Below, one piece after another: positions 22,405 to 33,654 of a stretch of 64,000 nt of DNA. The notes beneath the pieces were generated by a model, which did not search any database, was not told the origin of the DNA, and saw nothing but the letters and a program-made list of their open reading frames with translations. The first letter of the stretch is position 1. Each line of letters opens with the position of its first letter. A program made the translations under genes and the position numbers. Source of the DNA: Stomoxys calcitrans (Eukaryota > Arthropoda > Insecta > Diptera > Muscidae); NCBI RefSeq assembly GCF_963082655.1, contig NC_081554.1, positions 95,920,245-95,984,244 of the forward strand. The letters are read 5' to 3'.

Positions 22405-22469
22405 GCCTCAGTGTACGTGTTCGTCTTTTTTCGTCATGGGAGAGGCACATCCCGGAGTGCCTTCTCCGT

Positions 22470-25400
22470 ATGCTTTTGGTCCGTGCCGGGATTGAAAAGA
22501 ACCCCGGACCCTGGTTCTGTTCCGTTTGCCAGAACCGCCTTCATCATCGGTCAGTGTCGGTGAGGTGTAACAGGTGCTTGGAGTGGGTACATTTCCGTTC
22601 TTGCTCTGGCCTAACTTCGCTACGGGAGTATAGTCATACTGGCTACGTCGCTAGGTGCTGTGCGAACACAGCCAGCAGTGGGTCACAAGCGTCGCCGTCG
22701 TCGCCTTCGGCGTCCTCGTCGTCGGACTATGTGACCCCCCCGACCTCTCCCGTACGGCAATTTATGCAAAGACAGCACCCTAGCCCTACTATTGCCAGGC
22801 CAGTGTCGGGAAATGTATCGTTCCTGCAGTTAAACTGCAATGGACTGCGAGGCAAGATTGATGAGATTGTGGATTTTATGAGTCGGAAGAGCATATCGGT
22901 CGCAGCGATCCAGGAGACAAAGCTGACTAACACCTGCAGCTTGCACAGTTGTCACGGCTACAATGTGCTACGTAAGGATCGCTCAAGGAATGGAGGTGGG
23001 GGATTGGCCTTCGTTATACACCATTCCGTGCAGTATAGACCTATCTCGCCTGCGCTTGACGCTAGTGACCCATACATGGAATGTATGGGGGTAGCAGTCA
23101 AGTCTGGTACTGCCGAGATAGAGATATACAACGTGTATATACCGCCGGTTGGCAGCTGTGTCCCGATTAATGGCCAGGCCTACAGCCCCGACATAAGTGG
23201 GTTGCTATCTGGCCATAGTCGTGTGGTTCTGGGGGATTTCAATGCACATCACTCGTCATGGCATTCTCCCCTAGGCAACGACCAGCGTGGCATAGCTTTG
23301 GCAGAGCAGATAGATAGCTCCACGTTTTGCACGGTGAATGAGGATGCCCCCACTAGGATTACGAGGAGGTGCAGCAGCTCGCCAGACATCTCAATCGCAT
23401 CCCCTGATCTCCTGAGTGACGTATCCTGGCAAGCCGTCATCTCTTTGGGGTCAGACCACCTCCCCATAATCCTCACCATCGACCGACCACCCGACTTCAT
23501 AACCTCTGAGCGCCGAACGTTCATCAACTATAAGAAGGCCAATTGGACTGGCTTCAGAGAGTATACCAATCGCCGCCTCAATGAACTGCCACCCCCCTCT
23601 GATGTGCTTGTGGCCGAGAGGAAATTCCGAGACATCATCAACGCAGCAGCCGCTCACTTTATACCAGCCGGTCGAATACCGCAAGTGCGACCCAATTTCC
23701 CGGCGCAAGCAGTGGTACTCGCAGACGAGCGTGATGGGATTCGTGCTATGGACCCCGCTAACCCCAGAATCAGCGAGCTGAATCTGGAAATAAACAGGGT
23801 AGTCAACGAACATAAGCGGAATTTGTGGCTGGAACACTTGGAGCAATGTAACTTAGGCACCGGTGCAGGCAAATTGTGGGCCACTGCTAAGTCTCTCTCG
23901 AACCCCGGTAGACGGGACGACAGGACCTCAGTCACTTTTGGCGAGTTAACCGTGACTGATCCGAAGAGATGCGCCAGGTTGTTCAACCGTCAATTTATCG
24001 TGCATCCCGAGAGAGACAGGGCAAGGAGGAGAGCCATTCGCCGTATTCGTGGTCTCCGAGCCGATGAACAGCCATCACAATTTACCGTGGGCGAAGTTAC
24101 GAATGTCATCCGTGGCGCCAAATCTTCCAAGGCGTTGGGCCCCGACGGAATCTCTACATTGATGCTGAAGAATCTGGATTTACCTGGAGTTGAGTACCTT
24201 ACCACTGTCCTTAACCTGTCATTGAACACTCTTATAGTTCCCGATGTCTGGAAAATGGGCAGAGTGATCCCGCTACTGAAGCCTGGTAAAGACCCGAGTT
24301 TGGGGGAGTCGTACAGACCGATCTCCCTTCTCTCACCAGTGGCTAAGACGCTTGAGGCATTACTCCTCCCGAGCCTCGTAGGAGAATTTCCATTCGCCGA
24401 GCATCAACACGGATTTCGGAGACTGCACAGCACAACAACAGCTTTGCATGCCATCACCACACACATTTGCCGTGGCTTCAATCAACCCAGGCCATGTGAT
24501 AGGACGGTCCTCGTGGCATTGGACCTATCGAAGGCATTCGACACGGTCAGCCATGCCAAATTATTTGAGGACATCGCCAACACGTCCCTCCAGCCAGGCC
24601 TTAAACGTTGGGTCGCGAATTATCTGTGTGGCCGCCAGTCATTTGTGGAATTTAGGGATAAGAAGTCAAAACACCGTAGAGTGAAACAGGGAGTTCCCCA
24701 AGGCGGGGTGATATCTCCGGCTCTGTTTAACCTCTACCTTTCCTCCATCCCACCTCCTCCAGACGGCATAGAGATCGTATCATATGCGGACGACTGTACG
24801 ATCTTGGCATCAGGCCCCCCACCCATTGATGACATCTGCGATAGGTTGAACGTCTACCTCAACGAGCTTGCCTCATATTTCGCTGCAAGAAATCTGAAGA
24901 TATCCGCCACCAAATCTTCAGCCACACTGTTCACTACAAATACGCGTGAGGTGAATTCTGAGCTGACTGTGATGGTCGATGGAGAATTGATTCCGACCAT
25001 CAAGTGTCCCAAAATACTTGGCGTCACATTTGACAGCTCCTACACTTTCTCCCCACATGCCACAGCAATCTGCAATAAAGTCAAAAGTAGAAACAAGGTC
25101 CTCAAGTCACTCACTGGCAGCACTTGGGGTGCAGACAAAGAAACCTTGTTGACCACGTACAAAGCAATTGGCCGGTCTGTGGTAAGTTATGCAGCGCCAG
25201 TGTGGTCACGTCAGCTTTGTGACACGCAGTGGAATAATATTCAGATCTGTCAGAATGCCGCCCTCCGAACTGCGACGGGCTGCCTCCTTAGTTCTCTTGT
25301 GGACCACCTCCACCAGGAGACAAAGATCCTACCAGTGCGAAGACATAACTACATGCTGTCTAAGCAATACCTTTTGGGCTGTTATCGCAGAAATCTTCCA

Positions 25401-25889
25401 AATCATCATCTTGTGGATAGATACCCACCGCCCAGAAGCCTTAAGGTAGATCTACATGATCTAGAGCGTGAGGTCCAGCGCTACAAGAGAGAACCTCTAG
25501 ATCAAGCGGCATATCAAGCGGGTCTGAACAACATTCATGCAGACACGGTAGCAGACGCGTTAACTGGCTACCGGGTGAATGTAGTCCTTGGAGTACGACC
25601 GCCACCCATTGCACCCGAAGAAATCGACCTCCCCCGGCAAACCAGAGTGACTCTGGCTCAATTACGTTCCGGCAGATGCAGCCGCCTCAATTCCCACAGA
25701 GCTAGGATTGATGCCGACGTGCAAGATGTATGTCCCGACTGTAACCAGGGACCGCACGATACACGTCACCTGTTTAACTGCCCGGCCAGACCCACTCGAC
25801 TCAGACCCAGATCCCTGTGGACGCACCCCATCTTAGTCGCGGAGTTCCTGGGTCTTGACACTCAACAGAATCAAGCAGACGAAAGATAG
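22470..25889 (+). CDS. Family A LINE polyprotein: 2A-like motif, PHD-like finger, endonuclease, reverse transcriptase
   Basis: 1139 residues, starting at the first ATG after an in-frame TGA at 22371. Residues 7-14 are GIEKNPGP, a 2A-like ribosome-skipping motif with Gly in place of the usual Asp. Cysteines and a histidine at 17, 20, 33, 36, 41 and 45 form a PHD-like finger. An APE-type endonuclease spans ~115-345 (LNCNGL, IQETKL, VLGDFNAHH, LGSDHLPI). The RT spans ~540-800 (YRPISLLS, VALDLSKAFD, GVPQGGVISPALF, and YADD at ~772). A C-x2-C...H...C motif (CPDCNQGPHDTRHLFNC) lies at ~1086-1102. No RNase H. All catalytic motifs look intact, so it may be active or recently so. It would act in cis on its own RNA by target-primed reverse transcription. 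Confidence 0.92.
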   Translation: MLLVRAGIEKNPGPWFCSVCQNRLHHRSVSVRCNRCLEWVHFRSCSGLTSLREYSHTGYVARCCANTASSGSQASPSSPSASSSSDYVTPPTSPVRQFMQRQHPSPTIARPVSGNVSFLQLNCNGLRGKIDEIVDFMSRKSISVAAIQETKLTNTCSLHSCHGYNVLRKDRSRNGGGGLAFVIHHSVQYRPISPALDASDPYMECMGVAVKSGTAEIEIYNVYIPPVGSCVPINGQAYSPDISGLLSGHSRVVLGDFNAHHSSWHSPLGNDQRGIALAEQIDSSTFCTVNEDAPTRITRRCSSSPDISIASPDLLSDVSWQAVISLGSDHLPIILTIDRPPDFITSERRTFINYKKANWTGFREYTNRRLNELPPPSDVLVAERKFRDIINAAAAHFIPAGRIPQVRPNFPAQAVVLADERDGIRAMDPANPRISELNLEINRVVNEHKRNLWLEHLEQCNLGTGAGKLWATAKSLSNPGRRDDRTSVTFGELTVTDPKRCARLFNRQFIVHPERDRARRRAIRRIRGLRADEQPSQFTVGEVTNVIRGAKSSKALGPDGISTLMLKNLDLPGVEYLTTVLNLSLNTLIVPDVWKMGRVIPLLKPGKDPSLGESYRPISLLSPVAKTLEALLLPSLVGEFPFAEHQHGFRRLHSTTTALHAITTHICRGFNQPRPCDRTVLVALDLSKAFDTVSHAKLFEDIANTSLQPGLKRWVANYLCGRQSFVEFRDKKSKHRRVKQGVPQGGVISPALFNLYLSSIPPPPDGIEIVSYADDCTILASGPPPIDDICDRLNVYLNELASYFAARNLKISATKSSATLFTTNTREVNSELTVMVDGELIPTIKCPKILGVTFDSSYTFSPHATAICNKVKSRNKVLKSLTGSTWGADKETLLTTYKAIGRSVVSYAAPVWSRQLCDTQWNNIQICQNAALRTATGCLLSSLVDHLHQETKILPVRRHNYMLSKQYLLGCYRRNLPNHHLVDRYPPPRSLKVDLHDLEREVQRYKREPLDQAAYQAGLNNIHADTVADALTGYRVNVVLGVRPPPIAPEEIDLPRQTRVTLAQLRSGRCSRLNSHRARIDADVQDVCPDCNQGPHDTRHLFNCPARPTRLRPRSLWTHPILVAEFLGLDTQQNQADER

Positions 25890-26868
25890 TACACAATAAA
25901 CTGCTACAACAACAACAACCAACTGTCTAGGAGACGTCCCACCACCATAGCAACCCCCAAATAGGAAGTATTTGCTCACCAAGACAATTTGGGTATTAAA
26001 GTGTAACAAAATATTTAAAGTTTTTAGGGCCAATACCCCAAACCGGACATATTTGCTGTTTTTTGCAATAAGGAGTTTAAATGAGATTAGAAAACGAATT
26101 TGATATCCAATTTTGAGGGCAACGACAATATGGGATTCAAATAAATCATATATAGATATTGAGAATAGAGCACGTTGCTGATATATTTTCCGGGCTTAGT
26201 GTTTGGGGGACCACCCCAATCCCCAAAACACCCCTAAATCGGGCATATTTACCGACCATGTCAATGTGGAGCTTAAATGAAATGTATTGAGGTGTAGAGC
26301 AAGAATTGATACCCATTTTCGGGACCAATTTTCTGGGGGTCTACCCCTTTCCCAAAATACCCCACACACGGCAATTTTTTAGTGACCATCGCAATATGGG
26401 CCTCAAATAAAGGTATTTGGAAGTAGAAAACGAATTTGATAACCTATTTTAGGGCCATGTGTTTGAGGGACGACTCATCCTTAAGCCAATGGCAACATGG
26501 GGGTTAAATAAATGGTATTTAAGAGAAGAGCACGATGCTGATATTTTTTCAGGGCCAAGTATCTGGGGCACCACCTCTCCCCCGAAAATACCACTAAATC
26601 AGACATCATGAGAATATCGGGCTGAAATGAAGTATTTTAAGAATGGAGTACACCTTACATCCAAACTTAAATTCGTAGACCAATAAAGATCATATGGGAT
26701 TCAGATAAAGGCACTTCAATTGTTAAACTATTAGTCAAGCGATATACTATTTTCGAAGCATGGTATTTCTACTAAAAGCTCTTAAATTGTCGAAAAAAAT
26801 ACTACAAGGATACTTTTGTTCCATATAAAGTAAAAGAAGGCGCAGCGGAGCGGGCCCGGGTCAGCTAG

Positions 26869-27395
26869 TATATATAAATAAAGAGTGCTGTTTTTAAGTC
26901 TAAGTTCAATAATAGGCACCTCATCCTTGTTTTCATAGTCCAACCCAAACGACTATATGCCACAATTTATATGGAATCTTTACATGACTAAAGGACTGAC
27001 AAATGATGACAACGTATCGCCAGTACCAACAGCTCCAAGGCCATCTATTGGCGATCCAATACCTGGGTGTTTCACCCATTTAGAAAGGCCAATTCTTGGC
27101 CTTTACACATTCAAGAATGTCTGTCGTTGGCAATAGGGGGTTTATACAGCGTCTCATGGCGTTTAAGCCCGATTGATTCAATAACAAGTAACAACATGTT
27201 ATGTTCGGCCGTGCCGACTCTTATATGCCCTATACTATGGATCACATTTGTCAAGTTCTTTGTAGGGATTCTGTTTGAACCGTTGAGTGGAGCGGACGTT
27301 TTTTATTTCGTTACGCAATAATATTCTGTAACTCGTAGTAGGCAGTTATTTTTGGAAAAAAATTTAAGTCACTCAAGGATAACTACGTTAGTGTT
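26869..27395. other. Mostly unassigned intron; tandem-core repeat fragment at 27183-27300
   Basis: Only the stretch with TGTTCGGCCGTGCCGACTCT and CTATACTATGGATCACATTT is recognised, as one end of a tandem-core repeat element. The rest shows nothing assignable. Confidence 0.45.
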
Positions 27396-30315
27396 ATCCA
27401 TTACGCGGTGGATGATCTATGTCCGTTTCCACAGGAGCGGCAAATCTAAGGCCCGGGAGTAAGCTTAGAATGCATTCCAAAGACTCAACAGCTGCGGTGG
27501 GGGTATCAAGCCTTAGCATGTTGTCTACTACCGAGACCTCGACTGGTGCTACGGCTGCACCAAGCTCCACTAGCCTACAGATGACTGGTCAGCAGGGGCT
27601 TTTGACGAAGACACCCAGTTCGAATCTTAGGGGCAAAGTCGAACCCATTTTATCGTTGCTTGCCGATAATTTGCCTATGCCATCGTTTGGAATAATAAAG
27701 GGGGTATCGCTCTCAGGAGAAAGGCTCTCACCGCTAAGCAGAGAGGCTCCCTTAATTGGGCGCGGAGATTCGCTGCACAAGTTACTTCAAAGGCTATACG
27801 TCTAGATACGGAGACGGCACCGAGGTCAGCTAAAAGGCTGCGGTCACTCTGGGGGGGCATCCCATGACCAAAAGAACTAAAGCGAACAATAATAATTAAT
27901 TGCTTTTGGGGATCAACGCTCAATTGAGATGTATAGTAGTGCCCTAGGTTAGGTTTAAGTGGCAGTATACCATCAGACTTACTTAGAAGTTTTCGTCCAT
28001 TGTGATACCACAGGAACAGAAGAAGGAATATGCCTCCTAGTTCCCTACCGTTGAACCATCCAGATCGACCTACAACTTGCGAATGCTCACATCCGCTAAA
28101 CCAAAGGTTCTCAAAGAAATGAGAACCAAAAGTGGAACTCCTTCTGACTGCCAGTGCGGGACACACACACAGAAGGTGTTCTATAGTCTCTTCTTCATCG
28201 ACGTCCTCACAGCAATAGTCGTTACTGGCAACCTTCAGTCTGTCAGCATGCTTTCCGATTAAACAGTGACCTGTCATGACGTAAACAATGACTGAGACGT
28301 CTGTTCTAGCCAGTGACAGCAAAGCAGTAGACCTCTTCAAGTCTAAATTAGGCCACATAGTTTTTGGAAGCTCACAGCCCCCTCTTTGCGACCATCTTTC
28401 ATTCGTTGTCCTTCAGGCCTGGTTCTGAAAACTTTCCTTACATGTCGCTAGAGGCATACCACCGATTCCAGTTTCCCTGGAATGTGTAGGGTAGTTCCTA
28501 CTCTCGCAATCTCGTCCGGTTTACAATTCCCTGGGATATCTGTGTAGCCCGGCACCCAGAACAGGTGAATTTTGTACTATTCAGCTATGTCGTTGAGAGA
28601 TCTACGAAAGTCGAGGGCGGTTTTTGTGTTCAGAAATACGTTCTCCAGGGATTTAATGGCTGCCTGGCTGTCTGAGAAGATATTTATGCCAATCGTCACA
28701 ATGACATTATATCTTAGCCATTCCACAACTTCCTTAATTGCAAGGATCTCCGCTTGATACACACAGCAGTGGTCCGGTAACCTTTTCGATACGACCAGTT
28801 CTAGATCTATAGAGTACACCCCAAAGCCCATCTGATCGTCTAGTTTGGAACCATCCGTATAGAAATCTATGTAACTTCTATTACCAGAGATATCGTACTT
28901 CCAATCGGTTCTGTCAGAAATAGTGGTACAGTACTTTTTATCAAAAAGCGGCTCAGGTAAGATGTAATCCACACTGCCTGGAGCATCGAACATTGTATTA
29001 AGGATTTAATTCATTGCATCTGATGGCGTCGTCTCCCATGCGGCTGTGATGCACAAACAAGCCAACCTTTGGATCCGCTTGAGTGTTGAGCAGTAGGTGG
29101 ACTATTGAATCCACCAGACCACAAAACCATATATACCCAATGCATGACGCGCGGTCTGAACCCCTACCTTCTTGTGCGAATGATCCTAAGACTCTCACTA
29201 ATAGGGAAAAAGACACTATTAATTGTGCTCGGGAGTTCGCTTCACAAGCTAACCCAAAGACTACACGTCTAGATTCGGAAACTGCAAAAAAGGATGCGGT
29301 CATCTGGAGGGCATCCCTTGCCTAAAAGAACTAGGGCGAACAACAGTAAGATGGGTTCAAAAACCTTTGCTAATGTCGCTAGAGACAGTTTGATGAAGGC
29401 AGTTGTCGACAAGGGAGAAGAACAGGCCTACATACCTAGGAATAATTGGAATGAGATATTCAATAGAATGTCATCAGTACACTCCACTGTCCTTGCGGAA
29501 TTTCCTGGGTCTCCTCCAGTTTGTGACGATGTAGGCTGGTATCGGGGCCGAAACGGACTAATTGCCGAATCTTTTAATGAGGCTGATGGTGACCGGAGAC
29601 ATGCAGTATTCGTACTAAACTCCGGCTGTCGCAGACCTCAACAAGTCTGAAGGGGTTGTACCCTATGGATTCAACAAGTTGAAACTGAAGTTCTATAGAA
29701 GCGGTGCGGTTGGGCAATCAGGAGACGACTCAGCAGTTGTTGCTGAACACTTGTCTGAGGAACTAACGACCACAACGCTAAAGTCTGGCTGATTGCAGGA
29801 GACTGGAGGACAGGAGGCGATGGCATCGAAACGGGACCCGACAAGCCCTGTCTGGGTGGGTCACATTGTTGGGCTCAATGTGTGCACCAGCGGGGAAGCA
29901 CAGAACTTAAAAAGTACTTCGACAGCAGCAGTTAGCGAAGCATCTAAGGAGAAATCGTCCACACCGCAAGTGCCCAGTGTCCTGAGAATGAGTGGTTGCA
30001 CATCTTTCTCACCTGCCCCTGGATGCGTACGGAAGCTCATCGTGACAAGTTCTAATGAATATTATGAAGATGAACTCTTGATGGAATTAGAAGACGAGGC
30101 AAACACAACAGTGGTGGAAGTTCTGAATCCTGTACCTGGTCCGGTTTCTACAGATAAATCTCCACCACTGTAAGGCCGCTTCGGCGGCATTAAAAGTCCT
30201 CCTGATGGCAGGAGGATTTGACGTGGTTCTTATCCAGGAACCATGGGTGTGTGGAGGAATGATTAGTAGACTAAAGGTGGAATTACATACCTCGCGCAGG
30301 ACTTATGCGTGCTTG
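27396..30315. mobile_element. LINE D (I/LOA group): rearranged remnants
   Basis: Bases ~27396-27895 (plus) encode part of an ORF1 protein (the 128-codon ORF from 27419). Bases ~27896-29050 are inverted and encode, on the minus strand, an RNase H (FYTDGSKL, AEILAIKEVVEWL, FSDSQAAI) followed by a C-terminal zinc-knuckle block (TGHCLIGKHADRL...IEHLLCVCPAL). Bases ~29060-30315 are plus again: ORF1 continues (SKTFANVARDSLM near 29360) and ends in the start of ORF2 (FDVVLIQEPWVCGG near 30220, endonuclease). The ORF1 tail near 27770-27895 is repeated near 29225-29360, so at least two copies are involved. Nothing here is intact. Confidence 0.7.
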
Positions 30316-30402
30316 TTTACAAACTTTGACACATCGAGTTCCCAAAAAAGACGCTTTGTTGTACCAATTCGCTGATGCGGCCACCTTATAAATACGTCTT
30401 GG
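30316..30402 (+). repeat. hAT-like right terminus fragment
   Basis: GATGCGGCCACCTTATAAAT followed by ACGTCTTG matches the right end of the element at 34804-35656, with the GTTTACAAACTTTGACACAT lead-in also seen near 34190. Confidence 0.6.
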
Positions 30403-30547
30403 ACCGATCAGAGCCAGAAATTTATTTATTCTTGAGTGTCAAAACAAAAAACAAATTTAAGAATATTTAAAATTGCCTTTAGCTCTAAATGTTTTGCCTA
30501 TAAAACCACCAAGATAGCGGGTTTAAATATTAGTTTTCACTAGAATA

Positions 30548-30660
30548 TAGTAGCGCTGGACATATGAAGAGGCGAACTAACGTAGGATTTGTGGAGATAA
30601 GAAGTCACAGACGGTTGAGCATGTATGGTTGCCCTACCCTGAAATTGCGGGGGTAGGTGC
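30548..30660 (+). mobile_element. LINE-B fragment (cysteine-motif end)
   Basis: GCGCTGGACATATGAAGAGG and TGCCCTACCCTGAAATTGC match 35083-35180 and the inverted piece near 33250-33400. Confidence 0.55.
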
Positions 30661-30689
30661 AGGATTATGTCTAAACGAACACCTTTTTC

Positions 30690-30917
30690 TTGTCTTAATT
30701 ATCTTTGGTTTATTGTGTCGAAACCATAGCGATCGGTTTAAAGGTGCCAACAACTCGCCTTTTCACATCGAGTATCACAGGCACTCAGTGCCCGGCCTTT
30801 CACTAAGACTTTCCACACGATACCGGTGATTGTCCGCGAATATCTGCTCCGCATACGGAGCATTCCTCTATCCGCACGCCCGGTAGCTATCTGCCGAGCT
30901 TCTCGTGAACTATGAGT
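30690..30917 (-). repeat. SINE-like repeat, partial copy
   Basis: Shares GGCACTCAGTG, CCCGGCC and GGAGCATTCC blocks with copies at 33655-34015, 38695-39095 and 54690-55045. It lacks the CAA-rich tail end. Confidence 0.6.
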
Positions 30918-32960
30918 ATTAAGGGTGATAGGTAGAGGTTAAACAGTGAGGAAGATATCACCTCACTTTGAGGAAAAGCCTGTTTCACTCTACAATGCTT
31001 CGACTTCTTATCCCTAAATTCCACAAATGACTACTGTCGACCACACAGATAATTCGCGACCCAGCGTTTCAGGCCTGGCTGGAGGGACGTGTTGGCGATG
31101 TCCTCATATAGTTTGGCATGGCTGGCCGTTTCGAATGCTTTCGATAGGTCCAGCGCCACGAGGACCGTCCTATCACAATGACTGGCGATTAGACAGATAA
31201 TTCGCGACACAGCATTTCAGGCCTTGCTGGAGGAAAGTATTGGCGACGTCCTCAAATAGTTTGGCATGGCTGACCGTTTCGAATGCTTTTGATAGGTCCA
31301 GCGCCACGATGACCGTCCTATCACAATGACTGGCGATTAGACAGATAATTCGCGACCCAGCATTTCAGGCCTTGCTGGAGGGACGTATTGGCGATGTCCT
31401 CAAATAGTTTGGCATGGCTGACCGTGTCAAATGCCTTCGATAGGTCCAGTGCCATGAGGATCGTCCTATCACATGGCCGGCGCATTGAAATTCTCCAACG
31501 AGACTCGGGTGGAATAGGGCCTCAAGCGTCTTGGCTACTGCTGAGAGAAGGGAGGTCGGTCTGTACGACTCCCCTAAACACGGTTCCTTTCCTGGCTTCA
31601 GTAGCGGATTCACTCTGCCCATCTTCCAGACATCCAGGTAGAAACACAGCATCAGTGTAGAGATTCCGTCGGCGCCCAACGGCTCGGATGATCTGGCCCC
31701 ATGGTAAATCGTGATGGCTATGCATCGGGCGGAGAGCATGGATACGACGAATGGCTCTCCTTCTAGCCCTGTCACTCTCGGGATGCACAATGAATTGAGG
31801 TTTGAAGAAGCTGGCGCATCTCTTCAGACCAATCACAGTTATGTTATGTAAAAGTGACTGAGGTTCTGTCATCCCGTCTACCGGGGTTCGAGAGTGACTT
31901 TGCAGAAGACTTGCTTAAACCGGTACCTAAGCTTGCCTAAACCGGTACCTAAGTTACATCGCGCCAAGTATTTCAGCCACGATTTCCGCTTATGTTTCTG
32001 GGTTTAGAGGGGTCGGTACAACGAATCCCATCACGCTTGTCTGCGAGTACCACTGCCCGAGCCGGGAAACCGGGCCGCACTTGGGGTATTCGACCGGCTG
32101 CTGCGTTGATGATGTCTCGGAATTCCCCCTCGGCAACTAGCACATCCGAGGGGGCCTTCTTCTGATCGATAAATGTCCGGCGCTTTGAGATTATGAAGTT
32201 GGATGTTCGGTCGATGGTGAGAATTATGGGAAGGTGGTCTGATCCCAAAGAAATGACGACTTCCCAGGATACGTCACTCAGGAGATCAGAGGATGCAATG
32301 GAAATGTCTAGTGGGGGCATCTTCATTCTCCGTGCAAAACGTGGAGCTTTCAATTTGATCTACCAAAGATATTTCCCGCCGGTCGCTACCTAGGGGAGAA
32401 TGCCATAAAACATGATGCACATGAAAGTCTCCAGAACCAGACGATTGTGGCCAGACAGAAGCCATCTTATGACGGGTTTGTACGCTCGGCAGTACTGGGC
32501 CTGACTGCTATCCCCATACACTCCATGTAGGGGAGATCATGTGAAATGGATCTACACTGCACGGTATGGTGTATCACGAAGGTCAATCCCCCCAACTCCA
32601 TTTCTTAAGCGATCCTTAAGTGTATCTGTGACAACTGTGCAAGCAACAGGTGTTGGTCAGCTTTGTCTCCTGGATAGCTGGATAGCTCCGACGACGACAG
32701 CGTTTGAGACCACTGCTGTCTATATTCGCACAGCACCTTGCAACATATTCAGTGTGACTATACTCAAGTAGTGACGTAAGGCCAGAGCAAGATCGGAAAT
32801 GTACCCAATGGGAGCGATTCTGGCAAACCGAACATGGATCAGAAGTGTGCGGAGAAGACACTCTGGGATGCGCTTCTCCCATGACGAAAAAAGGACGAAC
32901 ACGTACACTGGGGATATCATCGGTTCAATCCGGTGCGTACAACCTGCTGCCATGGGATTG
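30918..32960 (-). mobile_element. Family A LINE, degenerate minus-strand copy with intact 5' end
   Basis: The 5' end is at 32960 (CAATCCCATGG on the minus strand, P1 and P3 helices kept, P4 to P2' deleted). Going down in coordinate it passes the finger region, endonuclease pieces, the linker and the RT start. It then enters a threefold tandem copy of one RT segment (31045-31488) and stops after the PQGG region. Many frameshifts. It has a different deletion pattern from the copies at 50 and 61 kb. Confidence 0.8.
31045..31488 (-). repeat. 148-bp tandem triplication inside the family A copy
   Basis: ACAGATAATTCGCGAC recurs at 31045, 31193 and 31341, exactly 148 bp apart. Each unit holds the RT block encoding LDLSKAFDT...KLFEDIANT on the minus strand. 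The complete LINE has the block once. Confidence 0.9.
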
Positions 32961-32999
32961 TATTTTCTCATTTATATTTTCACATATTTCTCACTTTTT

Positions 33000-33460
33000 C
33001 ATCAGTTTCACTCAGCGAACTTAGGTATATTGCGTCGACCCCGTAAGATTCAAAAAGCACAGAAGAACACTGATGAAATTTATGTCAGTACAATGCCAGA
33101 CATTAAAATGAAGAAGATTAGGACCCAACATGTATGACAAAGCGGCCAGAAGGTCTGGAGAAGTTCCCTCCAAGATGCAATTTAAAGCTTTAGTAGTCAA
33201 AAATGGCGAAAGGACTTTTGCATAAGGATAACATAGAAAGGAAAATAGATTTTGTGTAGCCATAAACCTGCACCTACTCTCGCAATTTCAGTGCAGTCTC
33301 ACAATGGTGCTCAACCGCCTATGACTCCTCATCACCCCCACAAATCAGTCTTAAGTCCGCCATGTTATTAGCGCAAGATCAAAGTCCTGACATTGCAATG
33401 GTTTTTCAGGACATTCAGTAGTTAGAGCAGCAGCTTCATCACAGGAGAGGTAGTATTTTG
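33000..33460 (-). mobile_element. LINE-B fragment, minus strand
   Basis: Reverse complement matches 35040-35430: the AATGTCAGGACTTTGAT and cysteine-motif part near 33250-33400, and the 3' noncoding part near 33060-33240. Confidence 0.6.
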
Positions 33461-33654
33461 GAAGCATACTATATGCACTCTGAACGGCCAGACACCATGA
33501 TGACAACGTCATTCTCGTACCCAACAAACTTTAATTGTCCTTTTCAAATGACCTAAAAATCCGACAGATATCCAAGAGCCACTTGGTAGCTATCACTTGG
33601 TAGCTATCTACGGCTACAATTTATAGCTATTTAAACCTGCTATCTTGGTGGTTT

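Larger units (their letters stand above)
22338..25917 (+). mobile_element. Family A: apparently complete APE-type LINE
   Basis: About 3.58 kb from CAATCCCATGG to a short CAA tail (ACTGCTACAACAACAACAAC), bounded by an 8-bp target duplication. It carries one open reading frame of 1139 codons without a stop or frameshift. This is the only intact copy in the window; at least nine degenerate copies lie at 2.8, 5.5, 31-33, 38, 40, 45-46, 50-52, 53 and 61-63 kb. Endonuclease and RT place it among APE-type non-LTR elements. The 2A-like start and PHD-like finger recall CR1/Ingi/Vingi-type elements, but the clade is not settled. Confidence 0.92.
21285..26868 (+). mobile_element. Non-autonomous Helitron with a LINE inserted in it
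   Basis: Begins TCCTATATATAAAAATCG and ends with a GC-rich palindrome (GCGGAGCGGGCCCGGGTC) just before CTAG. It sits between A (21284) and T (26869), which are the Helitron hallmarks. The body repeats ~120-140-bp units with GGGGGACCACCCC and CCCCAAAACACCCC. It lacks Rep/helicase coding sequence. The family A LINE interrupts it (target duplications at 22329-22336 and 25918-25925); without that the Helitron is about 2.0 kb. Confidence 0.85.

Noticed and set aside
22345..22563. A 72-codon ORF overlapping the LINE 5' end as a separate ORF1
   Set aside because: It overlaps the ribozyme-like leader in another frame, carries no gag or RNA-binding motif, and is not maintained in other copies.
23451..24229. 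Antisense ORFs across the family A LINE
   Set aside because: The same antisense frames appear in every copy of this LINE and simply reflect its codon composition.
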